A stretch of DNA of 64,000 nucleotides, taken from the NCBI GenBank assembly GCA_022496185.1, contig WTXG01000004.1, forward strand, positions 682,001 through 746,000. Reading direction: 5' to 3'. Below, in pieces: positions 36,234 through 48,218 of the stretch. The DNA is from Multifurca ochricompacta. Taxonomy: Eukaryota; Basidiomycota; Agaricomycetes; Russulales; Russulaceae. The notes under the pieces are model-generated. The model did no database searches. It worked only from the letters and a program-made list of their open reading frames with translations, and was not told the DNA's origin. The translations under genes and the position numbers were made by a program. Every line of letters begins with the position of its first letter. Within the stretch, counting starts at the first letter, position 1.

Positions 36234-36853
36234 AGAATAAAATTGGGGTAACAAGATGAAGTGTCGTACTCTGCAGACGCACTCCACCACTCACACTCGC
36301 ACACGCGTCACAGACACAGAGACGCGTCAGCCCTTCCCAATTCGTACAGCCATTCCTGCGTTAGCGTGGGAACATTCTGAGAGAGTAACTCGTCCAGAAT
36401 TCACCATGTGACCACTTAGTCACAGTACCTCTTTCTTATTTCGGACATATCCGTCACAGATATATTCATTCATTATGTGAATTCATTCGCATGCATGCAT
36501 ATAAGCTGAGACTGAGGTCAGTTACATTCCTTTATTATTGTCGCTCATCAATATTCCTATGCGGAAATTTTTGGCTTAAACGCAGTGAATGTAAACTCAA
36601 TATTATTTGCGGATTTGTCCAGAGAACGTGACCCGGAACGTAATAAAAGGGGACTTCATTATTTTCTAACATTTGCGTGTCCACGGAGCGGAGACGGCTG
36701 GGTTCGAGTCTGGGGCGCGGGTGATATTGGTCTGTGGTCTTTAAATTTCATGGTCAGCTCGAATTTCAAAGTAGGCCAACGCGTGTCAGATTTTTTCTTA
36801 TACCACATTCAAAATCACCAAGGGCGGGTTCCCATGTGACACCACAGTCGAAA
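36234..36853. other. intergenic region
   Basis: About 620 bases upstream of Rpt4 and downstream of the next minus-strand gene. AT-rich with alternating GCATGCATGCAT near 36489. The open frame at 36585-36839 has no domain and I do not support it as a gene. Confidence 0.45.
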
Positions 36854-37756
36854 TCATATACCCACGATCGCTTTGAATGCCTCATAGCACTTTAGCATCT
36901 CACGTCTGTTATCGAGAGGCTTCATCCCTTCACTTCGCCGACGAGCGGGACGAGGGACAGAAGGATAGCAATAAGTGACTTGTGTTTCCGCTGGAGGATA
37001 GGTCCCGTGAGCGATATGATCCGACAGCGTCTGCGTGACGGGAATCTTGAAGAATGCGGCGACGTGCCAATCATTACGATGCCAGCCATGACCTAGGGGA
37101 AGTAGGCACCAGCTTAGGTCAACCAATCAACCAACTCAAGAAATGGCTCACCTTGCTGACCAATGGTGGAAGTCCCATGGATTCCCTTTGTGCGTTGTTC
37201 TCATTAAAGGCCGCAACTGCTTCTGCTACAAGCTGAGCCCGCGCATTGACTGGCTCCAATTGCTGCAACCTCTTGTCCTTCTGGACAAGGAGAAGGATAT
37301 CATTCTGAGAGCGATCAACAATACAGACATCTGTCTTGGCATGTCTCTCTTCACCGCAAATAAGAAGGGGGAGGTCCACTCTCGTGCGTGCCAATCGTAG
37401 CCGACGAACATAACCCAGAACCTTGAACAGTTCGACGGCAAAATCATCGACGGCGGTTTCGCCCTTATCGGGGATCATGGCGAGATCAAGCAACCCGATC
37501 AATTCTGCGTTACGATCTTGTTGCATAGTGTCAGCATCGAGAATGTTCAGCAGCTCTTGATCAATCACAGGTTGTGGCAACTCCTGTGACGTAAAAATCG
37601 TTAAGTCTTCCCAATGACGAATGCGGAGCTGCCGTGACTCACCTGTAAGCCAAAGAACAAAAGGTGGTCCACTTGATGGATGGTGATATGATATGAATCC
37701 AGCTCAGTGCGCGTCCAGTCACTGCCAGACTTGGCGGAGCGAACGATATTAGCCAT
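36854..37756 (-). CDS. Agaricomycete orphan family protein
   Basis: Member of a multicopy Agaricomycete family of unknown function. Exons give MANIVRSAKSGSDWTRTEL, FGLQELPQPVIDQELLNILD, GETAVDDFAVELFKVLGYVR, ARTRVDLPLLICGEERHAKT, DVCIVDRSQNDILLLVQKDK, RAQLVAEAVAAFNENNAQRE and the tail RRRSEGMKPLDNRREMLKCY. The middle resembles a restriction-endonuclease-like core (Asp, then E-x-K-type residues in CGEERHAKTDV and ILLLVQKDK), an inference from motif spacing only. Two introns. A missing base near 37055-37062 breaks the link between IVMIGTSP and FFKIPVTQ. An upstream in-frame Met exists at 37837. Confidence 0.75.
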
Positions 37757-37937
37757 GACATCCTGGTGAGAGGGGTGTGTGCCGTTGGCCGTTGGCAAGC
37801 GGCAGCGTCCATTGTTTAGCGAAGCGTGAGAACTCACGTGACTGAGGCGCCATGCATCCGCGCGTCATCTCAATGGTGACTCAATGGTGACGTGAACGAC
37901 TCATATTAATTAACTTTATTTTAGGTCAGGTGATATT

Positions 37938-38030
37938 GGCCTGGTGGTCTAGTAGTATGATTCCTTCTTAGGGCTTTCAATTTGTATTGTCATTTGGAGG
38001 AGGTCCCGGGTTCAATTCCCGGCCAGGCCC
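37938..38030 (+). tRNA. tRNA-Pro(AGG) with 21-nt intron
   Basis: Mature sequence identical to the copy at 7510, with the same acceptor, D, anticodon and T stems. Anticodon AGG at 37970-37972. The intron at the canonical site is 21 bases (37974-37994), longer than the 16 bases of the other copy but with the same 3' end (TGTCATT). T runs follow at 38031 and 38035. Confidence 0.95.
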
Positions 38031-38259
38031 TTTGTTTTCCTCCCTCTCTCTCCCTCTCCCTTGCCTCTCCGTCATTCATCCCTCTCCCTTTTTTTTTTTG
38101 AAATCAAACAGAAAGAGGTGCATTCCTGACTTTCTCAATTTGATTCCTCATTTTCACTTCTTTTGCTTGTGCCTCACTGTCTTTGTGGTCTGCTAACAAA
38201 AGCGGATAATTTCGATTCGTGGCTTGTGCTTCCTGTACATCTATTGACTGTCAACCTCC

Positions 38260-41200
38260 ATGGCTCGAAGAAAGCGTGGTTTCATGGAAGATGGTATCTC
38301 GGACTCCTCAGGCGGTTCTGATGATGAAAACGCTGATGATGACGAACCTTACCAGCGGAAGAAGCGACGTACAACCGGTGACGAGGACAGCGAGGATGAG
38401 GGCTTTGGAGGTAGGCGCCAGCCTGCCCAGCGGCGCGACTGGGCTAAAGCCCCTGCTTTCGTATCTAGCAAGACGGCAGATCATAAACCCAGGGTCGATC
38501 TAACCGAGGTCATGGACATACCAGAGGTCGTGGCCAGCCGTGACGCAGCGCTCGAGTCCTCAGGCGACAGTGACGAGGAGGAGGGCGATCAAGAGGATGC
38601 TGGCGGAGAGGGTGCAGAGGGCACAGACAGCGTTGGTGATGGGGGTGACAAGGAAGAGGAAGACACCGGGCCCTCAAAGGCGCCTTCTCCACGCGTCCGA
38701 GATGAGGCTGATGTGGAAGAAGAGCAACGGCCCCGTTTCGGTGGGCTTGGCCTCGGCGCGTCCAAGACCCACCCTCCAACTACCTTCTCAGGTTTCACAA
38801 AAGCGGCATCGGTGCCTCGCGCCCTGCCGCAGTCTCCATACCTCCAACACCCTCTCCAGTTCCTTCGCCAGCGCCCGAGGACACAGCCATTCCCAACAGT
38901 CTACCTTCTGCGTTTGGCGGAGGCTCACGCCCGCAACGTGCATTTGTCCGGAATGGCGGGCCATCAGCGCCCCCTCCATCTCAGCCAAAAATATCTGCTG
39001 CCGAGGGCGCACACTTCCGCAACCTCGAGGGTTCGTTCGGTGCACGGATGCTTGCAAAGATGGGTTGGCAGTCGGGCACCGGTCTTGGTGCTGGGGGCCA
39101 GGGCATCGTTACCCCCATCGAGTCAAAATTGCGACCGAAGAATATGGGTATCGCCTTCAAAGGCTTTGTCGAGCGCACTGAACAGTCTAAAGCTGAGCGC
39201 GTCGTCGCGGAGAGGTTGTCAGTGATGATGAGGGCGAAGAACGGAAGAAAAAGACAACAAAGGGCAAAGAGAAAGCAGATAAGAGATCAGATGCCTGGAA
39301 AAAACCGAAGAAGATTAAGACAAGGTCGAGCACAAGACCTACGAGCAAATCGTTGCTGAGGTTGAAGGGGACGCTGCCGGACCTTCTGGGCTTGGAGTTA
39401 TTATTGATGCTACCGGCGCAACGGTAAGCCGTCCTTACCCTACTAACTGAAGACTCGCTAAGTGTCGTTTCCCCAGCCTCGAGAAGTCTCGTCATTAGCG
39501 GAAGTGTCTATTGCCTCATGGACTCCTTCTACAGATTCTACCCGTATACCGGAAGTCCGACATAACGTCAGACTCATTGCCGAAGCTGCTGCAAGAGACC
39601 TTGAGGGCCTCGCTCGTGAAGCCAAGGAGATTCAGAAGCGAAGAAAGGCCCTCCAAGACGAGGAAGCTAGACTCACGAAGAAAGTCAGCGAGGAGGCGGA
39701 ATGTACGTTCTTTTGTCTAGCTCGTGTTGGATAATACTGACGAACGTGTTTAGTAATCTCTCGAATGAAGCAAGTCCATCTCGTGGTCGACGATATACAG
39801 ACAGTAGCTAGGCAGCAGGCATCAGAGTACGAAGCTTCTCTGGAGCCGTTCTCACCACAGTTCCACAAACTTCTGTCCCAATTCCCGTTGGAGTTTGACC
39901 GGTACCGACTAGACGAAGTGGTTGTTGCAGCCATCGCGCCGATAGTACGTATGATTGTTGTCTGAATGTAGTGCGAGTACTTATTGCTTTTTAGGTGCGA
40001 CGGACGCTTTCGCGCTGGAACCCCCTGGAAGATCCTGGCCATTTACTTTCGACATTCCGACTCTGGAAGCAAGCCCTGAAACTTGCAGACCATGAGGAGC
40101 GCCCACCAGATACCCAAGTAGGCATGTATGGAGTCAGTGCATTCCCTGTACCCGCACCCAAGGCAGATGCACCCATGACTCCATTCGAGAGCCTACTGTG
40201 GAACGTCTGGTTGCCAAGAGTCCGCTCGTGCATCAACAACGATTGGGATCCTCGGATGCCTCAGCCGGCCGTACAACTGTACGAAGCATGGTCGACTTTC
40301 CTTCCTCCCTTCATCCGCGACAACTTCCTCGATCAGCTAATACTTCCAAAGGTATCAAGAGCCGTGGCTGATTGGAGTCCACGCCGTTCCGACGTCCCAC
40401 TGAAGACCCTTGTATTTCCATGGTTGCCCCATGTTGGTTTACGTATGGAGGAATTCCTCGGTGACGCACGTCGCAAAATGAAGTCTCTACTCCGTGGTTG
40501 GGACATCACAGAAGGTCTCCCCAATGATCTCGCGGCCTGGCGCGAGGTCTTCAGCGTAGGCGACTGGGACACGATGATGCTTAAATACATCGTTCCCAAG
40601 CTCGGCGCCACGTTGCGTGACGAGTTCCGCGTAAACCCTCGCTCCCAGGATATGTCTCCGCTCGATCGCGTGCTCGCATGGGGGCCTCTCCTACGTGGCT
40701 CCATCTTCGCGTCACTGCTCGCAGCCGAATTCTTCCCCAAGTGGCTCGACGTGTTACACGTCTGGCTTGTGCAGCCGCGCCCGAACTTTGACGAGGTGGC
40801 TCAATGGTACGCATTCTGGAAGAGCGTGTTTTCCGAGGACATCCTAGCTTCCCCCGCTGTGCGCGACGGTTTTACATGCGGACTGCAGCTTATGAACACG
40901 GCCATCGAGCTCGGCTCGGATGCGCCTACGAAGCTCCCGCGCCCAGAACATCACCGCAACCTCCCGCATGCACCTGGGCCTGCCACTGCTTTGAAAGCAG
41001 GGCCCACGAAGAAGCAACCCGCACGCGTGCAAGAGATCACGTTCCGTTCGATTGTGGAAGAATTCTTGGCGAAGCACAATCTTATATTTTTACCTGCTGG
41101 CCGCGTCCATGAACGCTCGCGTATGCCTCTGTTCCGCGTCTCGCCGACTGCAGATGGAAAAGGTGGTATACTTGTATATATTCTCGATGATGCAGTGTGG

Positions 41201-41278
41201 GCGCCAGACGAAGATGGAGATTACCGAGCCATTACTTTGGAGAATATGGCTTTGCGGGCCATGAAAAGCAGCACCTAA
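38260..41278 (+). CDS. G-patch splicing factor TFIP11/Ntr1 (STIP) family
   Basis: Activates the DEAH helicase that dismantles spliceosomes (yeast Ntr1/Spp382, human TFIP11). N-terminus MARRKRGFMEDGISDSSGG is followed by an acidic region, then a G-patch (GARMLAKMGWQSGTGLGAGG, QGIVTPIESKLRPKNMGIAF). After introns near 39424 and 39704 comes the helical linker (DLEGLAREAKEIQKRRKALQ) and the long C-terminal GCFC-type domain (WNPLEDPGHLLSTFRLWKQA to FRSIVEEFLAKHNLIFLPAG). Three frame changes before 39424 need attention: near 38810 (a possible 41-base intron 38792-38832, or a missing base), 39196 and 39321-39325 (each one missing base). The long final exon 39995-41278 is clean. Confidence 0.87.
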
Positions 41279-41482
41279 GTATTAATTAACATGTACTGTA
41301 TATTGTATAATATAAGTCTTCCAAGATGGATGAATCAGTCACGTGGGACGTAGTGCTCACCCTAAAGTGGAGTTTTACCCACGATAGACGTAAACTTTGG
41401 TACTGGGGCACAGCGCTGCTGCCATAAGTAAAATCAAAAGGTCGTCGTCGTTGACAACGTTTTACTCCTCAAGACTTAAAAA
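41279..41482. promoter_or_regulatory. RPS4 promoter region
   Basis: About 200 bases between the TFIP11 stop and the RPS4 start codon. AT-rich around 41280-41312. No specific element identified. Confidence 0.3.
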
Positions 41483-42608
41483 ATGGTTAGTTTCGGTCTT
41501 ATTCGTGTCATCGCGCATGAAAGAGGGGAGACGGGAAACTCTGAGCCGATGGATTGACCACGGGAAAGATGGATGTTGCCCGCTTGGTCTGGATCTGGAT
41601 GGATGACCTCTCCTCGCAGCTAGTGGCCGGTTCGTCCTCTTATCCTTTGATACTAATCTTGCCGGTTTTTAGGTACGAGGACCCAGAAAACATCTTAAAC
41701 GTCTTGCTGCACCCTCCTCATGGATGCTTGACAAATTGAGCGGTACATACGTGCGTGGTTTGGCACCCTTCATTTATTTTCGGTCCTATGTATATTTAGG
41801 CCCCTCGTCCTTCTCCTGGACCCCACAAACTCCGGGAATCACTCCCTCTTTCCATTTTCCTTCGCAACAGGCTGAAGTATGCCTTGAATGGTCGTGAAGT
41901 CACATCAATAGTTCAGCAGCGGTTGATTAAGGTGGACGGCAAGGTCCGCACCGATAATACATATCCTGCTGGTTTCATGGGTGCGGTACTCGAAAGCCAT
42001 GCTAGTTGAATTGCTCATGTTCTTGCAGATGTACTTTCCATCGAAAAGTCGGGGGAGTATTTCCGCCTCCTTTACGATGTCAAGGGTCGCTTTATTATCC
42101 ACCGGATCACTCCCGAAGAGGCGACTTACAAGCTCCTCAAAGTGAAGAGAGTTGCCCTGGGCAACAAGGGCGTCCCCTACATTGTCACCCACGATGGCCG
42201 TACGATTCGTTACCCCGATCCTGTTATCAAGGTGAACGACACGGTCAGATTCGACCTTACCCAAAATAAGATTACTGGCATCGTCAAATTCGATACGGGT
42301 AACTTGGTCACCATTACGGGTGGTCGTAACATGGGGCGCGCGGGCGTTATCGTGCATCGCGAAAAGCACATTGGTGGCTTTGAGATTGTGCATGTGAAGG
42401 ATGCTTTGGATCGTACCTTCGCAACACGGTGTGTGATAATTCCTGCATTGACTAACACCTAGCTTAATTCTCAACTAGGATAACCAACATCTTTCTCATT
42501 GGCGAAGGTACAAAGCCTTGGATCTCGCTTCCCAAGGGCAAGGGTACCAAGCTTACCATTGCTGAGGAGCGTGACCTCAGGCGGAAGCGAGCTGCTGAAT
42601 CGCAGTGA
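41483..42608 (+). CDS. RPS4: 40S ribosomal protein S4
   Basis: Component of the small ribosomal subunit. Exons: 41483-41485 (ATG only), 41673-41750, 41800-41980, 42029-42428, 42479-42608. The product starts [20 protein letters not shown], then [20 protein letters not shown], the S4 RNA-binding part ([20 protein letters not shown]), the central domain ([20 protein letters not shown]), and the KOW-like segment [20 protein letters not shown]. It ends [13 protein letters not shown]. All phases agree. A start codon alone in exon 1 followed by a 187-base intron is common in fungal ribosomal protein genes. I saw no clear box C/D or H/ACA RNA in that intron. Confidence 0.93.
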
Positions 42609-43358
42609 AGGCTTGTTGTGTTGTTGTTTTTTACCTACCCACTTTATTTCATGCCCATATGCCGCAAGCCGCTAAAATTTTCGTATGCACGATATCCCCT
42701 GGGGATAAAGAAGTCACGGACACGAGACTTATTGTGGATGGGATGTTATTTTGTGTGACCTTGTCATGCCCGCGAACTGCCTCCTGTGTCGCTGATGGCA
42801 ACAAGTTTGTCACTGCCATTAGCACACAAGACTTTAAATATGAGGTTCGTATGGGCATCTCCACCTAGCGCGTCAACATATTATTTGATAATCAGCGACC
42901 AAACCAATCCACATTACATCTACATTCTGTGAGCATCATGCTTAAGCAACGAGAAAACCGCATTTCATCAAACCAAACGGAGTCTTGATGAGCATGGCTT
43001 CTAACAACAACCTTTTAGCTTTAGCTTTGGTTTGGAGCTTATGTAATAGCAAGGCATCCTCCTCATCCTCAGAGCGATGAGCGACGAGCACATGAATGCG
43101 ATGCGATTCACGGAAGGCTCCAGTCCAAGCTGCAAAAGCCGCGGCGCTACGAGACAGAGACATCACGGAGATTTCTACCATTGGCCTGAGCGGACCAATC
43201 CACCTTTGTCCTCACTGCTGCCGTTGACCGTAAAGGTCAAGCCAAATCGTCCTTATATGACCTGACCCAACCACCCAACTTGAATGCGGCCATCACTACC
43301 CCCACATCCTGTGCGCGTACGAGGAACCATTAAAGACAGTGTGCGATCACAACGCATC
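42609..43358. other. intergenic region
   Basis: About 750 bases between RPS4 and the MFS gene. No supported coding region; the minus-strand frame at 42942-43181 shows no domain. It holds the RPS4 3' UTR and the exporter's promoter. Confidence 0.45.
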
Positions 43359-45500
43359 ATGTCCTCTCCGTTTCCCTCCTTAGATTTGGGCAACAAGAAG
43401 GACCCAGTCCACCCAGGCAGCGAGCGTCCTGCGCCATGGGACGAAGAAGTCGAGAGCCACTGTAGTCCTTCTCAGACGCTACAACCCCCGGCGCGCAGCA
43501 CTTTGGCCTCAATTTGTATTGTTGCTGCATGTACAAGTTCAATGATGATGACTGTTGCAATGGGGCCGTCTGTATCTATCACATTGCCATACGCCGGTAA
43601 AGCTTTGGGTATTCAAAAAGGTAGTCTGCAGTGGATTATCAATACATATTCAATTGCTCGGTGAGTAGATTACGTTGCCGTTATGAGCTTGGCTCACCCT
43701 GTTGACAGGCATGTTTCTTCTTCTCTGCGGACGGCTTGCGGATCTTTACGGTCGCAAACTCGTATGGCTTGTTGGGTACTTGATCATGGCGGCGTCTAGT
43801 TTTGGCTCGGGCTTCGCGCAATGTGTGTCTGGCTCGATCCTGTAGTACCTCTCCGTTCTTTAATTTTCACGCGTCCAGCCGGAACAACGCTTGACATACT
43901 ACGAGGGATACAAGGGATAGGCGCTGCTGCAGTAATCCCAGCTGCTGTAAGTCTTGTCACTAATATTTGACTGGTGCATTCTGACAGCATGAACCCTAAC
44001 AGCTCGGGATTCTAGCAAAAGCGTTCCCACCTGGTCCCGCTCGTTCCATCGCCTTTTCGACGTTCGCTGCAGGTGCGCCGATTGGGGCGGTCCTCACTAA
44101 CGTTGTTGGGAGTGTTCTCACACAGTTGACTAGGTGAGAGCCCAAGCGCCTTTCCTCAGTCAAATGCTCACTGTGCTGCAGCCCCACTTGGCGAAGCTCT
44201 TGGTATATGCTCTCCGGCATCACACTCACCTGCCTCATCCTGGGATTTTTTGTCATCGCCAAAGACGAGCCTTCCACAGAGGAAGACCAGCGTGTGGATT
44301 GGATCGGGGCCACTTTGATCACCTCCGGTCTTATTCTTATCGTATTCGTTCTGACCGACTTGCCCGCCGCGCACAAAGGCTGGCGGGACCCATGTGAGCA
44401 CTCACTCTGCCTACCCGTAAGGTCCTTTTCAAATCTCGTGGCATTTTGTAGATATTATCGTCCTATTCGCCGTCGGCGTCTGTCTTGTCCTGTTGTTTGC
44501 CGCTTGGCAGTACTATTTGGAACGGCGGCTCGAGGATCCTAATCTCCCACACACGTACTGGACGGCGCCGCCCCTCATGAAGCTGACGATGTGGACACGC
44601 GCTCACGGCCGCTTCGCTGTAATGCAGACCATAGCCTGTATCAACTGGGCAGCGTTCACAGCTGGGTGGTCTGGGTGCAGCTGTACTATCAGACGTACCT
44701 CAACCTGAGCCCAATACACGCCATGCTTCGCTTATTACCCATGTTCTTCGTGGGCATCTTGGCCAACATGATGGTCGCATGCATCATCGGACGCATTGAT
44801 GTCGTTTACATCATCGGTGCGTCTTTTACGTGTTCGGTCTTGAACGAGTATCTTGATCTTGATGCTTCATTCTTGATTATTAATACTGTACTGTTTGTAA
44901 AAATGAACAGCTATGGGCACGTTCCTGACTGGATGCGCCAACGTCCTCTTCGCAGTGATTGACCCGAGCGCACCATACTGGGCATTCGGATTCCCCTCTA
45001 CTTGCCTCATCGTGCTCGGGGCAGACTTTATGTTTGCTCCTGGGACGTTGTTCATCTCCAAGGTGTCATTACCGCACGAGCAGAGTGTCGCAGGCGCATT
45101 GTTTCAGGCGATGACGTTGATTGGGTCTGCTATAGGCGTGAGTGTATCCACGATCGTCTTCACTGGCGTCCTAAGGGCGGAGTCAAACCGCTTGGGTGTC
45201 GCCATGGACCGTGGAGGGGATGATGCGCCGTTGCCGGCACAGCTCAAGGCGTTCAAGGCTGCCATGTGGACGGGGTTTGCGTTTTGTGTGCTCTGTACGT
45301 ATTAAATTCGGTTCGTTTTTAGTTTGGTAAGACTGAATCACTCATCCCTCCTCCCCCTTTTATTTTTAGGTACGATGTTATGTGTGTTTTTGCGTGGCGT
45401 GGGCGTTGTCGGGCACACTTCCGCCCCACCCAAAACCACATCGGATCCTGAGGATCGTGATCTACGCGACGAAAAGATAAACAAGGTAGAGGGCAGATGA
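43359..45500 (+). CDS. MFS exporter, 14-TM DHA2/Atr1 type
   Basis: Proton-driven drug or amine exporter of the plasma membrane, judged from the 14-helix DHA2 layout. Start MSSPFPSLDLGNKKDPVHPG, first helices STLASICIVAACTSSMMM and ITLPYAGKALGIQKGSLQWI, then the signature loop CGRLADLYGRKLVWL (motif A), GIQGIGAAAVIPAALGILA (motif C-like), FAAGAPIGAVLTNVVGSVL, and late helices LRLLPMFFVGILANMMVACI and GALFQAMTLIGSAIGVSVST. Acidic tail DPEDRDLRDEKINKVEGR, stop at 45498-45500. About eight introns. Two probable missing bases, near 43711 (exon join before MFLLLCGR) and 44664-44670 (before WVQLYYQTYL). Substrate unknown. Confidence 0.83.
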
Positions 45501-45765
45501 ACAAGAAATTATCCAAGAATATGGTCAATGGCAACCTTCTAATGGTTTCGAACTTTATTTTATTCAACTTTGTTAAACCACAGCACAGAGATAAGCATCG
45601 ATATCTTGAACAATGGATATCGTCCCTTGTCCTTCCAGCCTAAGAGAACTGGCCACGTCACTCAAGAAGATGTGCGGTTCATCATGACGATGAATCAATC
45701 TAAATATATGTATATATCATTGATAAGTACATATATTGAAGTCTGTCTTTGTACCTGTCCGGAGG

Positions 45766-46760
45766 TCACTCATCGGTATCGATATCGAGCTCGGGTACAA
45801 GTCTGGCGTCAGAGTCGGAGTAATGACGGTTCCTGTTAACAGTAAGTCGACAGCCGTCGGGTAACAACCAATGATCAACGATAACTCCTTCAAAGTGTTT
45901 TGAAATGGGTTTTATTGTGAGTTGACGTTGATTTGAGAACGGGTCACGATATACAATCTTCCATGTTCCAATATTCCCGACCACCGAGACGTTGCTGGGA
46001 AAGGACGAGGGTAGAAAGGTCGCTGCTGCCAAGGCGTTGCGCATGTAGCCCTTTACCGCGTTCTTGGGACTCCAAGTGTTATAGCCCCGGCGCGCCTTTT
46101 GGTCCCCTCCTTCATCGGGCGGCTCACTGGCAATCTCGGCTTGCAAGGAATCAGAACTCTTCAAATAGTACTCCTGTAGCTGGGACATGAACCCGCGATT
46201 GGGCCGTACGATGGCTCTTTTTCTTCGGACAGTGGTAAGTGCCTCGTGCGGTGTCATTTTAGTGGTGGCAATGAGGTAGGCGATCACCACGGTCGCGCTT
46301 CGGCTAATGCCCATGAAGCAGTGGACCTGTTTGGTTGTTTTTCTTGAATATGGATATAAGGTGTCAACACAGGTGTTTTACGCACCAGAACACGATTACT
46401 GGGGTTCTCGGCGAGCGCCCCGCGGATGAAAGACGTCGTGGTTGAGAGGTGCGAAAGTATGTCCTCATCGTCATAGTCCGACAGGGACAGGTGCAGCTTA
46501 TGCAGGGGTAAGGTAGAAGGCAACCTCGGTGCATTCTCAATGACCGAAACGACATGGGTGATCCCAAGGTTGGCTAATTGGGTCACGTCGCTGGCGGTGG
46601 AAAGACAAGTTAGGTAAAGACGGGGAGCTATCTTGCTCGCCATTCGTCTAATATTGTTGCTTGTAGAACGGTCAGGTCGCATCGCGCGTTGCTGAATGGT
46701 GGATTGGAGGGAGTTTTGATATTTGTAGGAGAGCTCAAGGTAAGGTGGTTCGAAACTCAT
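45766..46760 (-). CDS. Dual-specificity protein phosphatase, copy 1
   Basis: Atypical DSP. Start MSFEPPYLELSYKYQNSL; the phosphatase fold begins KIAPRLYLTCLSTASDVTQL and GITHVVSVIENAPRLPSTL. The general-acid loop is SLSDYDDEDILSHL. A single intron separates NRVL from the active site VHCFMGISRSATVV (Cys-x5-Arg-Ser). It continues TKMTPHEALTTVRRKRAIVR and PNRGFMSQLQEYY. A 90-residue C-terminal extension (GYNTWSPKNAVKGYMRNAL to LVPELDIDTDE) is not shared with the neighbouring copy and has no domain I recognise. Tandem with a shorter copy at 47237 on the same strand. Confidence 0.87.
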
Positions 46761-47236
46761 AAGATGGGTTGATTTATTTGATTTGTTTCTTCAAAGATAA
46801 CGTAGACATCCAAAACCTTTATAACCTGTACACGTACCCGAATGCGATGATCAAGATGTTGATGTGACTCACCCATATCTATGTGTATGCATGTGGACCT
46901 GGTTAAACATAACCGAGAAACCGAGTCATAATGACTCGAGGGTCGCGTCAACCCCGGTGCTGTGCCTTGTTTTTCCTCCGCTCCGCTCTGTTCTCAATTC
47001 CCAACTCTCCGCCCGTCGCAAAACAACAACAGAATAGTACATTTGACAAGGAGGTCTCTGTAGCGTGTATAACAGAAAAAAAAGACAGCGAATCATTAAT
47101 CATCCCGTGTAAACAACATATGGAATAGAGGTTTCTGAACGTGATCGTGTGCTGTGCTATAGGCTCAAACTCTGAGAAGCAGAAGTATCACCAACCGATA
47201 AAGTGCTCGAGTCTGTATCTTTCTGTATGATACCAG
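46761..47236. other. spacer between tandem phosphatases
   Basis: About 475 bases between the two dual-specificity phosphatase genes. No coding region supported; it should hold the promoter of copy 1 and the 3' UTR of copy 2. Confidence 0.45.
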
Positions 47237-47914
47237 TTAATCTGAGAATGGCATCTGCCTCGTTCTCCTCACCCTAGTTCTACCTGGGCGTGTGGGCGTG
47301 TGACCAACTTGCCTTGCGTAATCCTCTAACTGCCGTAGAAAGCCCATGTTTGGGCTCACAATCCCACGTTTCGCCCGAACAGCAGCGAGCGCCTCGTGAG
47401 GTGTCAACTCCATCGTAGCGACAAGATACGCGCATACAACAGTCGCACTTCGGCTGATTCCCATAAGGCAATGTACCTGGGCACAGAGTGGATCAGTAAA
47501 TAATAAAGTCGATAAAATATGCGGGGTGGGTACTGACTAGGACACGGGAATCTGGACTTTCAGCAAGTGCATCACGGATGAATGACGTGGTAGCTGGAAG
47601 ATGTATCAGGATGTCCTGGTCTGAACTATCCGAGAGCGGAATATGTAGTGTCCGCAGTAAATGTGTCTGGGGAAACTTGGGTGGGTGTTCTATGACTGAA
47701 ACGACGTGGGTAATTCCAAGGCTAGTGAGTTGTGCCTCGTCACGAGCGGTGAAGAAGTCTGTGAGATATATCTAGGCAACACTTCGCTAGCTGTACGTCT
47801 ACATTCAAAGAATGAAGATGGAGCGTGTCTCTGCCGGGTTGGAGCGGGAGCGGGAGAATTTAAAGAGAGCATATGTGAGGGGGAGAAGGAGAGAGGAAGA
47901 GGGAGAGGAGTCAA
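47237..47914 (-). CDS. Dual-specificity protein phosphatase, copy 2
   Basis: Paralogue of the gene at 45766. It reads TASEVLPR, then (after one missing base near 47769-47773) LYLTDFFTARDEAQLTSLGI, THVVSVIEHPPKFPQTHLL, LSDSSDQDILIHLPATTSFI and, after an intron that sits at the same place as in copy 1, VHCLMGISRSATVVCAYLVA with the Cys-x5-Arg signature. It ends RTRVRRTRQMPFSD at 47237, so it lacks the long C-terminal extension of copy 1. N-terminus is either MLSLNSPAPAPTRQR (about 47872) or MTPLPLPLSF (47914). The active-site exon is intact, so this may be functional if the missing base is an error. Confidence 0.72.
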
Positions 47915-48218
47915 GTTAGTTTAGGGGCGTTTAGTGTTAAGAAGGACATGGACCACCGACCACCGAAAAATCAAAACTGACAGCGAACCTCATTTTCATT
48001 TTATTTTATTTTTGAGGGTCTTTGTTAGACTTTCCCGACTTCCCGACCCGAATGAACTGCGCGCAGCTGTGCTCGTCGCGACGTACGTAATCGCGCCTTG
48101 CCGCTGATGTTGATTTGATGTTGATGCTGAAGGCTGAAGAAGCTGAACGAACCTGAGCAATCTCCATGGGTCACGCATACGCTCACGTTAGCGGTCTCGG
48201 CAAAGTCTTCCTGGATTA
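47915..48218. promoter_or_regulatory. divergent promoter region
   Basis: About 300 bases between the divergent phosphatase copy 2 and DHHC transferase genes. No defined element found. Confidence 0.35.

Noticed and set aside
36695..36730. GGTTCGAGTC resembling a tRNA B box
   Set aside because: No acceptor, D or anticodon stem can be folded around it, and no Pol III terminator follows at the right distance.
36585..36839. 84-residue plus-strand frame as a gene
   Set aside because: No domain, no conserved pattern and it lies in the promoter region of RPT4.
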